Positions 7,319-16,100 of a DNA stretch of 64,000 nt are shown one piece after another. This DNA is from JAJXZP01 sp963787185. Lineage in GTDB: Bacteria; Spirochaetota; Spirochaetia; Treponematales; Rectinemataceae. A program made the translations under genes and the position numbers. The number at the start of each line of letters is the position of its first letter. Within the stretch, counting starts at the first letter, position 1. The stretch lies in NCBI GenBank assembly GCA_963787185.1, contig CAWBCC010000012.1:186001-250000 (forward strand), given 5' to 3'. The notes below the pieces were generated by a model. That model ran no database searches and was not told the origin of the DNA. It worked only from the letters and a program-made list of their open reading frames with translations.

Positions 7319-8116
7319 TCATTTCCAGCAGTCTTTCACGAGATCGTATTGCGTCTTGAATCCGAGGAGCGAAAGGTAGACCCCGCATTTCGGGAAGATC
7401 CTGTGAAGGTCGCGGAGATTCTCGATGGGGTCGAAGGGAGCTCCCTGGGGGATCTCGTAGCCCACCGCCTCCGAAAGAAGATCGAGCTTCTTGCTCATCC
7501 AAGCCTCGACGATCACCGGCACGTCGGGGTAGGCGGCGAGGAGCTTGTCGACGAGAGGATGTCCGCCGATCACCGGTTGCGTGATGATGAACCGCGCACC
7601 CGCGGCCATTTTCCGCTCCATCTTCGCGAACTCGTGCTCCTCGGGCTCGTAGGGGTTGAAAGCGACGCCCAGGTTGAAATAGCCCGGGCGCTCGCGGCCG
7701 ATGTAGGCGAGCAGCTCCACCGAGGTGACCGCCGCCACCCCGGTCGCGCCGACTTCGGCCGGCTGGAGCCGCGGCAGGCGGTCCGAGCCGTCGCCCGAGA
7801 CCACGAGCAGATTCCTGATGCCCAGCGAGACGCAGGAATCGAGTATGCCGTCCAGGGCCTCTTTGGTATGGAAGGTATTGAGGTGGATCATCACGAGATC
7901 CTCGCGGGCGTGTAGCTCGAGCTCCTCGATCATCTCGGTGCCCTGGAAGGCAAGGTTGCCCATGGCGTTGTCCGTGATGCAGGCGCACCACCCCGACTCC
8001 ATGACACGGTTGAACTTCGTCGCGAAATTCTCGAGATCTGTCTCGAGCTTCTCGGTCTCCTGCTTGGGGGGGAGCACCTCGACGTGGTAGATCTTGTTTT
8101 CGATGTGATGCCGCAT
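7319..8116 (-). CDS. Methylenetetrahydrofolate reductase-like protein
   Basis: 265 residues, a single TIM-barrel MTHFR domain. Recognisable parts: YHVEVLPPKQ at the start, DLVMIHLNTFHTKEALDGIL, IRNLLVVSGDG (residues about 100-110, the usual SGD motif) and FNLGVAFNPYEPEEHEFAKM, followed by ARFIITQPVIGG with the conserved TQ. It interconverts methyl- and methylene-tetrahydrofolate using FAD. It is encoded between the methyltransferase II homologue and etfBA, which suggests oxidation of methyl-THF with ETF as electron partner, or the reverse. It is somewhat divergent from housekeeping MetF (no VTWGAGG-type start), so a dedicated catabolic version is plausible. Confidence 0.85.
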   Translation of the reverse strand: MRHHIENKIYHVEVLPPKQETEKLETDLENFATKFNRVMESGWCACITDNAMGNLAFQGTEMIEELELHAREDLVMIHLNTFHTKEALDGILDSCVSLGIRNLLVVSGDGSDRLPRLQPAEVGATGVAAVTSVELLAYIGRERPGYFNLGVAFNPYEPEEHEFAKMERKMAAGARFIITQPVIGGHPLVDKLLAAYPDVPVIVEAWMSKKLDLLSEAVGYEIPQGAPFDPIENLRDLHRIFPKCGVYLSLLGFKTQYDLVKDCWK

Positions 8117-8128
8117 AACGCCTCCCTG

Positions 8129-9151
8129 TCAGACCTGCGCGTCGCGGCAGGCGGAAATCCAGGCCATCCCGTACTCGTCCTTTCCCATGAGAAGGTCGCG
8201 GGCCAGGGCGTTCTGGCCCGAGGAGAGATCGAGGCTCGAGAGAACGCGGTCGTTGATCTGGGCCGGGTCGACTATGCCCCCGTCGCAGCCGGCGTCGAGG
8301 CAGAGCCTGGCGAAGACCTGGTTGATGAGGGGGCGCTTGGGCAGGCCGAAGGACACGTTCGAGAGCCCCGGCGCGAAATGGACGGATTTTCCGTATTCGG
8401 CGCGCAGCTCGCGCACCGCCTCGATGACCACGTTGCCGTTGGCCGTATCGACCGAAACCGGCATGACGAGCGGGTCGAGGAATATATCCTCGTGCGAGAA
8501 GCCTTCGGCGTCGAGGCGCTTCATGAGGAGGCGGATGTTCTCGACTCTTTCCCCCGATCCTTCGGGCATCCGAGTCGCGCCCGTGGCGCCCGCGATGACG
8601 CAGGCCCCGGCTTTCGCCGCGATGGGTATCATTGCCGCGCGTTCGAGCGAGATCGAGTTGACGAGGGGCTTTCCCCTGGATTTATCGCAGAGGGCGAGCC
8701 CTGCCGCGAGGACGTGCGAGTCGGAGGAGTCGATGCTCAGGGGGACGCTCGCATGACGCTGGATCAGGGCCACGATCCACTCGATCGCGGCGATCTTCTC
8801 GTCCAGCTCGAGGGAATATTCGTCGACGTTCACGTCGAGAAACCAGGCACCGGCCGCTTCCTGCTCGCGGGCCATGGCCGCGAGATAGCGTTCGCCGGCG
8901 GCGCGCTCCTCGCCGGAGCCGCACATGCCCTGATGGATGGCCGCCGCGACGTGACGGATCTTGCCGTTTTTCCAGTCGTCGGAGGACGTGAAGAGCTCCG
9001 GAACGGGGAGGCGAGCCGCGCGGCCCTCGTCCTTGAAAACGAGGAAGCTCTTGCCGGACGCGTCGGTCTCGACGAATTTGCCGGATGTCATCCTGACTCG
9101 CGTACAGTGTATGTTTTCGCCCACGATGATATAGAAGCCTCTGGACGCCAT
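8129..9151 (-). CDS. Pterin-binding methyltransferase (AcsE/MtvA-like, methyltransferase II)
   Basis: 340 residues of the dihydropteroate-synthase-like TIM-barrel family. Visible motifs: FYIIVGENIHCTRV (first strand), GAWFLDVNVDE, VPLSIDSSDSHVLAAGLALC, KPLVNSISLE and LSNVSFGLPKRPLINQVFA, the last being the signature of methyltetrahydrofolate:corrinoid methyltransferases such as AcsE and MtvA-type enzymes. It would move methyl from methyl-cobalamin of the corrinoid protein to tetrahydrofolate. First gene of the operon that continues with MetF-like and etfBA; AGGAGGCGGAG precedes the ATG. The N-terminal segment (about 20-60) is longer than in AcsE. Confidence 0.9.
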   Translation of the reverse strand: MASRGFYIIVGENIHCTRVRMTSGKFVETDASGKSFLVFKDEGRAARLPVPELFTSSDDWKNGKIRHVAAAIHQGMCGSGEERAAGERYLAAMAREQEAAGAWFLDVNVDEYSLELDEKIAAIEWIVALIQRHASVPLSIDSSDSHVLAAGLALCDKSRGKPLVNSISLERAAMIPIAAKAGACVIAGATGATRMPEGSGERVENIRLLMKRLDAEGFSHEDIFLDPLVMPVSVDTANGNVVIEAVRELRAEYGKSVHFAPGLSNVSFGLPKRPLINQVFARLCLDAGCDGGIVDPAQINDRVLSSLDLSSGQNALARDLLMGKDEYGMAWISACRDAQV

Positions 9152-9294
9152 CTCCGCCTCCTGGAATGCCTTTGACGGAATTTTAGGTCCGGTCCGCGGA
9201 ATTGTATTGGAATGATTTGTGTTTTTTTATTCGTTCTTGTCGAACGGGCCCGGTATTTGGAGAAACCGCGGCGGGGAGGGCATCGCTCGGACCG

Positions 9295-9316
9295 GGGCTC
9301 GACCCGGGACGAGCCC
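9295..9316 (-). terminator. Weak hairpin after the PocR-AraC gene
   Basis: GGGCTCG (9295-9301) pairs with CGAGCCC (9310-9316), beginning 5 bases after the stop of the regulator gene. No T-run follows on the minus strand, so terminator function is doubtful. The remaining 9152-9294 interval holds no supported gene; the promoter of the one-carbon operon should lie in its A/T-rich part (about 9180-9240). Confidence 0.3.
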
Positions 9317-9321
9317 GATCT

Positions 9322-10641
9322 CTACTCGTGAATCTCGAGATTGGAGCCGGTGCGGCCGCCCGACTCCCGGAACCTGCCGGGAGAAACGCCGACGGTCTTC
9401 TTGAAGACCTTGGTGAAGTAGCTCTGGTCCTCGTATCCGACCATGCCCGCGATGTCCACGAGAGGTATCGCCGTGCCCTTGAGCAGTATCCTGCTCTTTT
9501 CTATGCGCAGGCGATTGAGGTAGGCGGTGAAGCGGCACTTCATCTCCGCGTTGAACAGCTTGCTGAAATAGGTGGGACTCAGGAACACGGCTCCCGCCAC
9601 ATCGTCGAGAGTGATCTCTTCCGTATAATGGGCGTTGATGTAGCGGAGCGCCTTCTGAAGCGTGTCCGCGTGCTTGACGTCCCTGAGATCGAACACCAGC
9701 TCGGTGAATCGGACCATTATCTTCGAGAGCCAGTGCGCTATGTCCTCGACGCTCTTCATCTTCTGCACCTGGCTCAGGTAGGTGAAGTTGAGGCCGAAGA
9801 TCTGCTCGATGTCGGCGCCCCCCTCGAGGGCCGCGCGGGAGAGCAGGACGACGAGCTCGAGGACGCGGGCCCTGACGACCGCGGGATCCTGGCCGCTCGA
9901 GAAAAACACGTTGCCGAGTATCTCGTTAAGAAGCCGCTGGGATTCGCCCTTGTCCCCGCGCGAAATCGCGTGCAGAAGCTCCCGCTCCTTCTCGATCGGG
10001 TAGGGCGGCGAGGCGCGGTCGGGGTCCTCTTTGAGCCCGTGAATGTATTCCGAAATGCGCGCCTGCTGCTCGTCGCGCTCCCGCGGTTTTTCGAGATCGG
10101 AAGCAGCGGTCAGAGTCCGGGTGAGCTGGGCGAGGAGGGCGGCGAGGCTGGCCGCGCGCACGGCCGTTATGCGGAAGACGGAGTCGAGGGCCGAGCGCAC
10201 GGCCTCTTCCTTCCCTGAGGGTATCTTCCCCGCCGAGGAGAGTTCTTCGAAGACTTCCGAGGGATCGACGACCAGGGCCGGCCCGCCGACGAAGGCTGCG
10301 CGCATGATTCCGTCCACGACGAGCGGCGCCGTCCAGATGAGGAGGGAGTGCGGACAGAGCTGTATGTACTGTCCGCCGAAGCGCTCGGCCTGGAAGGCGC
10401 TGTAGAGCTGGACGCGGAGCTCCTCGTTCTGGTCCGCCTCGCCTACGACGCGGCAGACCGGGCAGAGTCCCGCCGGGCCTTCGTCGGCGGGACAGCGCTT
10501 GCCGAAGGCGTCGAAGACCGCGAGCACCTGCCCGTCCGAACCGATGAGATGGGCGCCGGTGGCCGTCGCGCGGCAGTAGTGCTCGAGCGTACGGAGCGCC
10601 TCCTCGATGTCGAGCCCCTCGATGGGCAGAAGCGTCTGCAT
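9322..10641 (-). CDS. AraC-family regulator with PocR sensory domain
   Basis: 439 residues from the ATG at 10641, two bases after the RamA-like stop codon; longer upstream frames are antisense to that gene and were discarded. N-terminal PocR domain (about 5-180) with the Cys pattern C50...C60-PV-C63 and YIQLCPHSLLIWTAPLVVDG, a helical linker, then an AraC domain (about 340-432) with two helix-turn-helix units (ITLDDVAGAVFLSPTYFSKL; VDIAGMVGYEDQSYFTKVFK). PocR domains are known from cobalamin/propanediol regulation. Co-transcribed with a corrinoid activase and placed between it and the one-carbon operon, it probably senses a substrate or corrinoid state and activates neighbouring methyl-transfer genes. 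Confidence 0.9.
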   Translation of the reverse strand: MQTLLPIEGLDIEEALRTLEHYCRATATGAHLIGSDGQVLAVFDAFGKRCPADEGPAGLCPVCRVVGEADQNEELRVQLYSAFQAERFGGQYIQLCPHSLLIWTAPLVVDGIMRAAFVGGPALVVDPSEVFEELSSAGKIPSGKEEAVRSALDSVFRITAVRAASLAALLAQLTRTLTAASDLEKPRERDEQQARISEYIHGLKEDPDRASPPYPIEKERELLHAISRGDKGESQRLLNEILGNVFFSSGQDPAVVRARVLELVVLLSRAALEGGADIEQIFGLNFTYLSQVQKMKSVEDIAHWLSKIMVRFTELVFDLRDVKHADTLQKALRYINAHYTEEITLDDVAGAVFLSPTYFSKLFNAEMKCRFTAYLNRLRIEKSRILLKGTAIPLVDIAGMVGYEDQSYFTKVFKKTVGVSPGRFRESGGRTGSNLEIHE

Positions 10642-10643
10642 GT

Positions 10644-12473
10644 CTAGCGGTTCTCCGGGAACATCATATTCTCCACGAAGCGTTCGTTGAAGTCCGCCCG
10701 AGACGAAAGTTCGATGTAGGAGCAGAGCGAACGCAGCCGATCGCACTCCGCGAGCCGGGCCGACGACAGGCACGCGGCCACTGCGCCCGCTCCGGCAGTG
10801 TTGCCCGCGACGATCACTCGATCGCGCAACGCGTAGGGGAAGAGGCCTATCCTCGCCGCGCTCCGGAGATCGATGAAGCTGCCGAAGCCGCCGGCCAGCC
10901 ACAGCCGGGAGATCCCGTCCATTTCGATTCCGGCCGAGGAGACGAGTGCGGCGATGCCGGCGGCTACCGCTGCCTTGGCGAGCTGGGCGGCGCGGATGTC
11001 GGCCTGCGAAAGATAGACGCCGGCCGCCCGATCCACGTAGATCCTGACCTCTCGGCCCTCTCCTTCGCGCGCCGCGGCTATGGCCGGCGGCAGGGAGGCG
11101 GCCTCGCCCGCGTCCACCACCCGGCCCGTGTCGTCGACGAGGCCGCAGTCGAGGAAGGCGGCGACGGCGTCGACGAGGCCCGAGCCGCAGATGCCCGCGG
11201 CCGGCCGGCCGCCTATGGTGGTGCAGCGGATGGCGCCGTCTTCGATCCAGACCGAGTCGACGGCGCCGTCGACGCCCGCCGAGCCCATCTCGATGCCGGC
11301 CCCCTCGAAGGCCGGGCCGGCCGCCGTCGCGCAGCAGAGAATGCCCTCGGAGCCGCCGAAGGCGATCTCGCCGTTGGTGCCCAGGTCGAGGAAGAGGGCG
11401 GGGCCGCGGGTTTCGCCCATGCGCACGGCGGCCATGCCCGACACGATGTCCGCTCCGACATAGCCCGAAACGCCGGGCAGAAGTATGGCAGTACAGGTCC
11501 TGTGCGCGACGAGCCCGAGTTCGGCGGCGCTCGTCTCGCGCCTGCCCAGGAAGACCGGCGCGAAGGGGGCGCGCGCAATGGCGTCGGGCGGAACGCCGGC
11601 GAGGAGGTGGAGCATGGTGGTGTTGCCCGCGACGGCGATGGAAGCTATGTCTTCCCGGGCGACCCCCGCGTCGATCGCGGCGAGCTCGATGAGCCGCGCG
11701 ATCTGCGTCGCGATGGCGGAGCGCAGCGACTCGAGCCCGGCCGGACTTTCGGAGGCTGCCGCGATGCGCGAAATCACGTCGGCGCCGTAGGCGCGCTGCG
11801 CATTGAGCGCCGAGCGGGCTCCGAGCCGTTCTCCCGACGCGAGGTCGACCAGGTAGCAGACCACCGTCGTCGTGCCGATATCCACGCCGACGCCGAGCGT
11901 CCGCTCGCCGGGGCGCTCGGGCCGCGCATCGATGACTCGGCCGCCCGACAGGAGGACGGAAACGGGAACCGAGCCCCTCGAAAAGCGGGCGATGCCGACG
12001 AGAGCCGCCTGTGCGGCCGAGAGCGCGCGGCCGGGAAAGCGCCGCGCGAGCGCGCGCAAAAGCCGCGTTTCGTCGTCGGCTTGATCTTCGAGGCTCGGCG
12101 GGTCGGGGAGCACGGAGAGGCGGCGGACGGGCGGATCGACTTCGATCTTTTCATCCGACGCTTCCATTATGATGCTGGCGCGCCGCGCCTCGGGCACGCG
12201 AATCTCCGCGTCTGCCTCGATGCGGGTCAGGCAGGCGAGCCTTTCGCCGGCGGCGATCTCCGCTTCGGAGAGGAACTCGAGCTCGCCTTCCGCGGGAGGG
12301 GAAAGGCGTTCGCACGCTATGGTCACGCGGCATTTGCCGCAGAGTCCCTTGCCCCCGCAGGGAGATTCCAGCGATCGGGAAACCGCAAGAACGGCATCGC
12401 GGGCGGTCGTTCCGGCGGGGACTCGCGCTTCGACTCTATTTTTACCTTGATGCACTATGACATCGACATCCAT
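10644..12473 (-). CDS. RamA-like corrinoid activation protein (RACE)
   Basis: 609 residues from the ATG at 12473 (GGAGAG 8 bases upstream). N-terminal [2Fe-2S] ferredoxin-like domain with C39-x5-C45-x2-C48 and C81, then the ASKHA-type RACE region (VGVDIGTTTVVCYLVDLASG; VAGNTTMLHLLAGVPPDAIA; FLDLGTNGEIA; AGPAFEGAGIEMGSAG; CGSGLVDAVAAFL; WLAGGFGSFIDLRSA). These proteins use ATP to reduce inactive Co(II) corrinoid proteins back to Co(I), as RamA and the O-demethylase activating enzymes do. There is no C-terminal 4Fe-4S ferredoxin pair as in archaeal RamA. Transcribed with the PocR-AraC regulator and divergently from the UroD-thioredoxin gene. Confidence 0.92.
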   Translation of the reverse strand: MDVDVIVHQGKNRVEARVPAGTTARDAVLAVSRSLESPCGGKGLCGKCRVTIACERLSPPAEGELEFLSEAEIAAGERLACLTRIEADAEIRVPEARRASIIMEASDEKIEVDPPVRRLSVLPDPPSLEDQADDETRLLRALARRFPGRALSAAQAALVGIARFSRGSVPVSVLLSGGRVIDARPERPGERTLGVGVDIGTTTVVCYLVDLASGERLGARSALNAQRAYGADVISRIAAASESPAGLESLRSAIATQIARLIELAAIDAGVAREDIASIAVAGNTTMLHLLAGVPPDAIARAPFAPVFLGRRETSAAELGLVAHRTCTAILLPGVSGYVGADIVSGMAAVRMGETRGPALFLDLGTNGEIAFGGSEGILCCATAAGPAFEGAGIEMGSAGVDGAVDSVWIEDGAIRCTTIGGRPAAGICGSGLVDAVAAFLDCGLVDDTGRVVDAGEAASLPPAIAAAREGEGREVRIYVDRAAGVYLSQADIRAAQLAKAAVAAGIAALVSSAGIEMDGISRLWLAGGFGSFIDLRSAARIGLFPYALRDRVIVAGNTAGAGAVAACLSSARLAECDRLRSLCSYIELSSRADFNERFVENMMFPENR

Positions 12474-12633
12474 GACCGGGACTCTCCTGCATGGAGATAT
12501 ACTATTCCCGCCAACTAAGTGCAACCGAAAACAGGGTGCCCGGGCGAAACTGGCCAAGAAAATCCCAAAAAGCGCATAAATCGGAAAGACTACGCCGCTT
12601 CCGATCGCTTTGATATACGCTATGGAGAACATC

Positions 12634-13983
12634 ATGACGGGAAAAGAACTGGTATTGCGGACTCTTCGTCACGAACGCACGGAACGCGCTCCCTGGGTGC
12701 CCTTCGCAGGAGTGCACGCAGGCAAGCTCACGGGCTATACCGCACGCGAGATTCTCACGGATGCGGACAAACTCCTCGGCTCGCTCGTGGAAGTCAATAA
12801 AATCTACAGACCCGACGGTCAGCCCGTCGTGTTCGATCTGCAGATCGAGGCCGAAGCGCTGGGCTGCGAGCTGCTGTGGTCGGACAAGACGCCGCCTTCG
12901 GTGTCTACCCACCCGCTGGCGGGTAGACAGGACATCCCTGCGCGCATCCCCGGGCCGGGAGAAGCGCGCATCCCCTTCGCCGTCGACGCCATGCGCAAGG
13001 CGAAGGCCACGTTGGGCGAAACAACCGCGCTCTACGGTCTCGTCACGGGGCCGTTCACGCTGGCTTCCCACCTGCGCGGCACCGACATCTTCATGGACAT
13101 GATCCTCGATCCCGACTACGTGCGTCGTCTGCTCGATTATTCTTTCGCCGTGGAGCGGGCGGTCGCCGGCTACTATATCGACGCCGGGATGGACGTCATC
13201 GCGGCGGTCGATCCGCTCGTTTCGCAGATTTCGCCCGATCATTTCAAGGAGTTCCTCTCCGAACCGTATACGGAGTTCTTCGACGGCATCCGCGCGCGCG
13301 GCGCCTTCTCGTCGATGTTCGTCTGCGGCAACGCGACCAACAATGTCGAGCCGATGTGCCGCACCCGGCCGGACAGCATCTCGGTCGACGAGAACATAGA
13401 CCTCGCCCGGGCGAAGGCGATAACCGACCGCTACAATGTCTGTCTCGGCGGCAACATACAGCTCACCGTCGTCATGCTCCTCGGCACCCAGGCCGACAAC
13501 ATGAAGGCGGTGGTGGATATCATCGACTCGGTCCCTCCGGGCAATCTCATCGTCTCTCCCGGCTGCGACATGCCCTACGACGTACCGATAGAAAACACGA
13601 TCGCCGCCGGCCAGGCCGCGCGACAGCCCGATCAGGCGCGCGCCATCCTGGAAAACTACAAGGGCGCGCAGATATCCCTCGAAGTGACGCTTCCGGACTA
13701 TCGCAATCTGTCGAAGCCCCTCGTGGAAGTCTTCACGCTCGATTCCGCCACCTGCGCCGCCTGCGGCTACATGATGGAGGCGGCCAAGGACATGAAGTCG
13801 ATTTTCGGCGAGAAGATCGACATCATCGAGCACAAGTTCACCACGAAGGAAAACGTCGCGCGCTGCATGAAGATGGGGGTGGCCAAGCTGCCGTCCATCT
13901 ACATAAACGGCAGCCTGAAATACTCTTCCCTCATCCCTTCGCGGGAAGAGCTGCGCGGCAACATAGCGGCCATGCTGAACTAG
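12634..13983 (+). CDS. UroD/MtaA-family protein fused to a thioredoxin-like domain
   Basis: 449 residues from the ATG at 12634 (GGAG at 12624-12627). Residues about 1-350 are a UroD/MtaA-type TIM barrel (GKELVLRTLRHERTERAPWV; LYGLVTGPFTLASHLRGTDI; DPLVSQISPDHFKEFLSEPY; VPPGNLIVSPGCDMP). The zinc-site motif H-x-C-G of methyltransferase relatives is here F-V-C-G, so the His is missing. Residues about 365-449 form a small thioredoxin-like domain (EVFTLDSATCAACGYMMEAA) with C374-A-A-C377 and VAKLPSIYINGSLKYSSLIP, the cis-Pro region. Heads an operon with DUF1638 and CobW-type genes. Probably a methyltransferase or a corrinoid/thiol-handling relative; the fusion is unusual. Confidence 0.85.
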   Translation: MTGKELVLRTLRHERTERAPWVPFAGVHAGKLTGYTAREILTDADKLLGSLVEVNKIYRPDGQPVVFDLQIEAEALGCELLWSDKTPPSVSTHPLAGRQDIPARIPGPGEARIPFAVDAMRKAKATLGETTALYGLVTGPFTLASHLRGTDIFMDMILDPDYVRRLLDYSFAVERAVAGYYIDAGMDVIAAVDPLVSQISPDHFKEFLSEPYTEFFDGIRARGAFSSMFVCGNATNNVEPMCRTRPDSISVDENIDLARAKAITDRYNVCLGGNIQLTVVMLLGTQADNMKAVVDIIDSVPPGNLIVSPGCDMPYDVPIENTIAAGQAARQPDQARAILENYKGAQISLEVTLPDYRNLSKPLVEVFTLDSATCAACGYMMEAAKDMKSIFGEKIDIIEHKFTTKENVARCMKMGVAKLPSIYINGSLKYSSLIPSREELRGNIAAMLN

Positions 13984-13998
13984 TCCGGGGACCGATAC

Positions 13999-14766
13999 AT
14001 GACCGGCAAAACCGCGAAGTACAAATTGATTTCGTGCAACGTCTTCATGCGCGAGTTTTGCTCGGTCGTTTCGGCCGCCGGCGCCGTCGTCGATCCCGAG
14101 TTTCTCGAACTCGGTCTGCACGAGAACCCCGCGGAGCTCCGCGTGCGGCTGCAGGAGCGGATCGACGACATATCGGCCGCCCCTGCGCGGGAAAGCGGCG
14201 GTCGCGGCTACGACGCCATACTGCTCGGCTACGGCCTCTGCGGCAACGGACTCGCGGGGGTGTACGCGCGCTCGCTGCCCCTCGTGCTTTCCCGCGCCCA
14301 CGACTGCTGTACGATTCTGCTGGGGTCGCGCTCCGCCTTCCAGGAGAGCTTCGGCTCGAACCTGAGCGCGTCATGGAGCTCGGCGGGCTATATAGAGCGG
14401 GGTGCGACCTACTTTCGCAGCTCCGATGCGGGCCTGAGCTCGGGCCGCGGTCTCGAATACGCCCAGCTCGTCGAGCGTTACGGCGAGGACAACGCCGTCT
14501 ATATCTGGGAGACGCTCCACCCGGAGGATCGGGAGAAGGAGATGCGCTTCATCGAAACCCCGGAAACCGCCGCCCTGGGCTACGCCGACGTCATGCGCCG
14601 GCGAGCCGCCGAGGAGGGGAAGGGTTTCGTGCTTCTCCCGGGCTCGACGCGGCTTTTGCGCGCCCTTGTCGCCGGGGAGTGGAACGAATCCGATTTCCTC
14701 GTCGTTCCGCCCGGCCGCCGCATAGAGCCGGTCTGGGACGACGGCCGGGTGATAGACGCGGTCTAG
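13999..14766 (+). CDS. DUF1638 domain protein
   Basis: 255 residues. The sequence KYKLISCNVFMREFCSVVSA, then GYDAILLGYGLCGNGLAGVY, LVLSRAHDCCTILLGSR and RGATYFRSSD match DUF1638, a family of unknown function often found beside corrinoid methyltransferases and RamA-type genes. Conserved Cys and His (RAHDCC, LCGNG) suggest metal binding. It lies 15 bases after the UroD-thioredoxin gene and 15 before the CobW-type GTPase, so the three are one operon; a role in metal or cofactor delivery to methyltransferases is inference. Confidence 0.85.
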   Translation: MTGKTAKYKLISCNVFMREFCSVVSAAGAVVDPEFLELGLHENPAELRVRLQERIDDISAAPARESGGRGYDAILLGYGLCGNGLAGVYARSLPLVLSRAHDCCTILLGSRSAFQESFGSNLSASWSSAGYIERGATYFRSSDAGLSSGRGLEYAQLVERYGEDNAVYIWETLHPEDREKEMRFIETPETAALGYADVMRRRAAEEGKGFVLLPGSTRLLRALVAGEWNESDFLVVPPGRRIEPVWDDGRVIDAV

Positions 14767-14781
14767 ATCAAGGAAGATTCC

Positions 14782-15888
14782 ATGCGCGTGCATTTCGTGG
14801 GAGGTTTCCTGGGGTCGGGCAAGACGACGGCCATCGTCAACGCGTGCCGGGTCCTGCGCGACCACGGCCTCAGATCGGGGGTCGTCACGAACGACCAGGG
14901 CAGGCTCCAGGTGGATGCCCTCTTCGCGCGTTCGGCAGGCCTGCCCGCGGTGGAGGTGTCGGACGGATGTTTCTGCTGCCGCTACGACGACTTCGACGAG
15001 CGCATCGCCGGTCTGGTCGAGCGGGAACGCCCCGACCACATCTTCGCCGAATCGGTGGGGTCCTGCGCGGACATAGTCGCGACGGTGCTCAAGCCTTTCG
15101 CGGTCTTTCGCGAACAATACGGAACGGCAAGCCTGCTCTCGGTGTTCGCCGACTCGCGGCTCCTCCTGGCGAGACTCTCCGGACGGAGGCTTCCCTTCAG
15201 CGAGGACGTGCTCTACGTGTTCGAACGGCAGCTGGCTGAGGCGGACCTCATCGTCCTCAACAAGCGCGACCTCCTGGGCGAGGGCGAACGCGCCCGGCTG
15301 CGCGAGGCGGCCGCCGAAGCTTTTCCCGGCAAGCCTTTACTGGAACTGTGCGCTACGGAGGCTTCGGACGCGGTGCGCTGGCTCGACGTCCTCGACTCGA
15401 TGCGTCCGCCGGAGGACCGGCCCGTCCTCGACATCGACTATGGGCGCTACGGAGGCGGGGAGCGCGAACTGGCCTGGCTGGACGAGCGCCTCGTCATCGA
15501 AGATCGGGCAGGCATCTCCTCGGACGGGAGTCGCTGCCGAGCCGCGGTGCTGGCCGTGGTCCGGGGTCTGTCGCGGCACATGGAGGGCGCCGGCCTGGGG
15601 CACGTCAAGATTTTCGTCTCTGCGCCGGACTTCGAAGGCAAGCTGAGCCTGACCGCGGGCGATTTCGTCGATCCGGACCGGGCCCCGGACCTCGGCCTGC
15701 CCGAGTTTCGCGCGCGCCGCACCGTCGTGGCGCTCAATGCTCGCATTCAGACCGATCCGGCCCTCCTCGCCGACGCTTTGTCGGCCGCCGTAGACGAAGC
15801 CAGAATCTCCGCCGGCGTCTCCATCGAGGAGGAAGATCGTTCCGCCTTCAGGCCCGGCGAACCGCGGCCCCGGCATCGCATGTCTTGA
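14782..15888 (+). CDS. CobW/G3E-family P-loop GTPase (metallochaperone-like)
   Basis: 368 residues. N-terminal GTPase: GGFLGSGKTT (Walker A, residues 7-16), DGCFCC (CxCC metal-binding motif of the family, about residues 67-72), VLNKRDLL (NKxD guanine specificity, about 154-161). The C-terminal part is divergent. COG0523/G3E proteins insert or allocate metals such as Zn or Co. The neighbourhood (UroD/MtaA-type zinc methyltransferases, corrinoid enzymes, DUF1638) fits delivery of zinc or cobalt to the methyl-transfer system; the metal itself is not shown by the sequence. Confidence 0.88.
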   Translation: MRVHFVGGFLGSGKTTAIVNACRVLRDHGLRSGVVTNDQGRLQVDALFARSAGLPAVEVSDGCFCCRYDDFDERIAGLVERERPDHIFAESVGSCADIVATVLKPFAVFREQYGTASLLSVFADSRLLLARLSGRRLPFSEDVLYVFERQLAEADLIVLNKRDLLGEGERARLREAAAEAFPGKPLLELCATEASDAVRWLDVLDSMRPPEDRPVLDIDYGRYGGGERELAWLDERLVIEDRAGISSDGSRCRAAVLAVVRGLSRHMEGAGLGHVKIFVSAPDFEGKLSLTAGDFVDPDRAPDLGLPEFRARRTVVALNARIQTDPALLADALSAAVDEARISAGVSIEEEDRSAFRPGEPRPRHRMS

Positions 15889-16100
15889 TACCTGGACCGA
15901 TTTCAAAGCGCGTCAAACTTTCGAAAGAGCATCCCGTGCTTTTTTTGCCCTAAAATGGAATTTTTTGCGCTCCCTCACGGTATCCGAAAGGCGGGGACAA
16001 AAAAAACCGGGCCTGGACGAAAAGGTTCACCATATACGATTCCGCGGAACGGCCTTAGCATGCTCCATCCAGCTTTACGTTTCGATCAGGAGGATGCAGC
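15889..16100. other. Leader region of the first sugar ABC operon
   Basis: 212 bases with several A/T-rich patches and no supported gene. A TAGCAT box at 16056-16061, the same -10 sequence as at 29318 and 32316, lies about 40 bases before the ATG, but its -35 position (TATACG, 16033-16038) is poor. This would fit a promoter that needs an activator such as the neighbouring AraC-type regulators. AGGAGG precedes the ATG. Confidence 0.35.

Noticed and set aside
12502..14301. Long minus-strand open frame of about 600 codons opposite the UroD-thioredoxin and DUF1638 genes
   Set aside because: It is antisense to two well-supported genes, rich in Arg/Gly/His/Asp as expected for a GC-rich shadow, and has no conserved motif.
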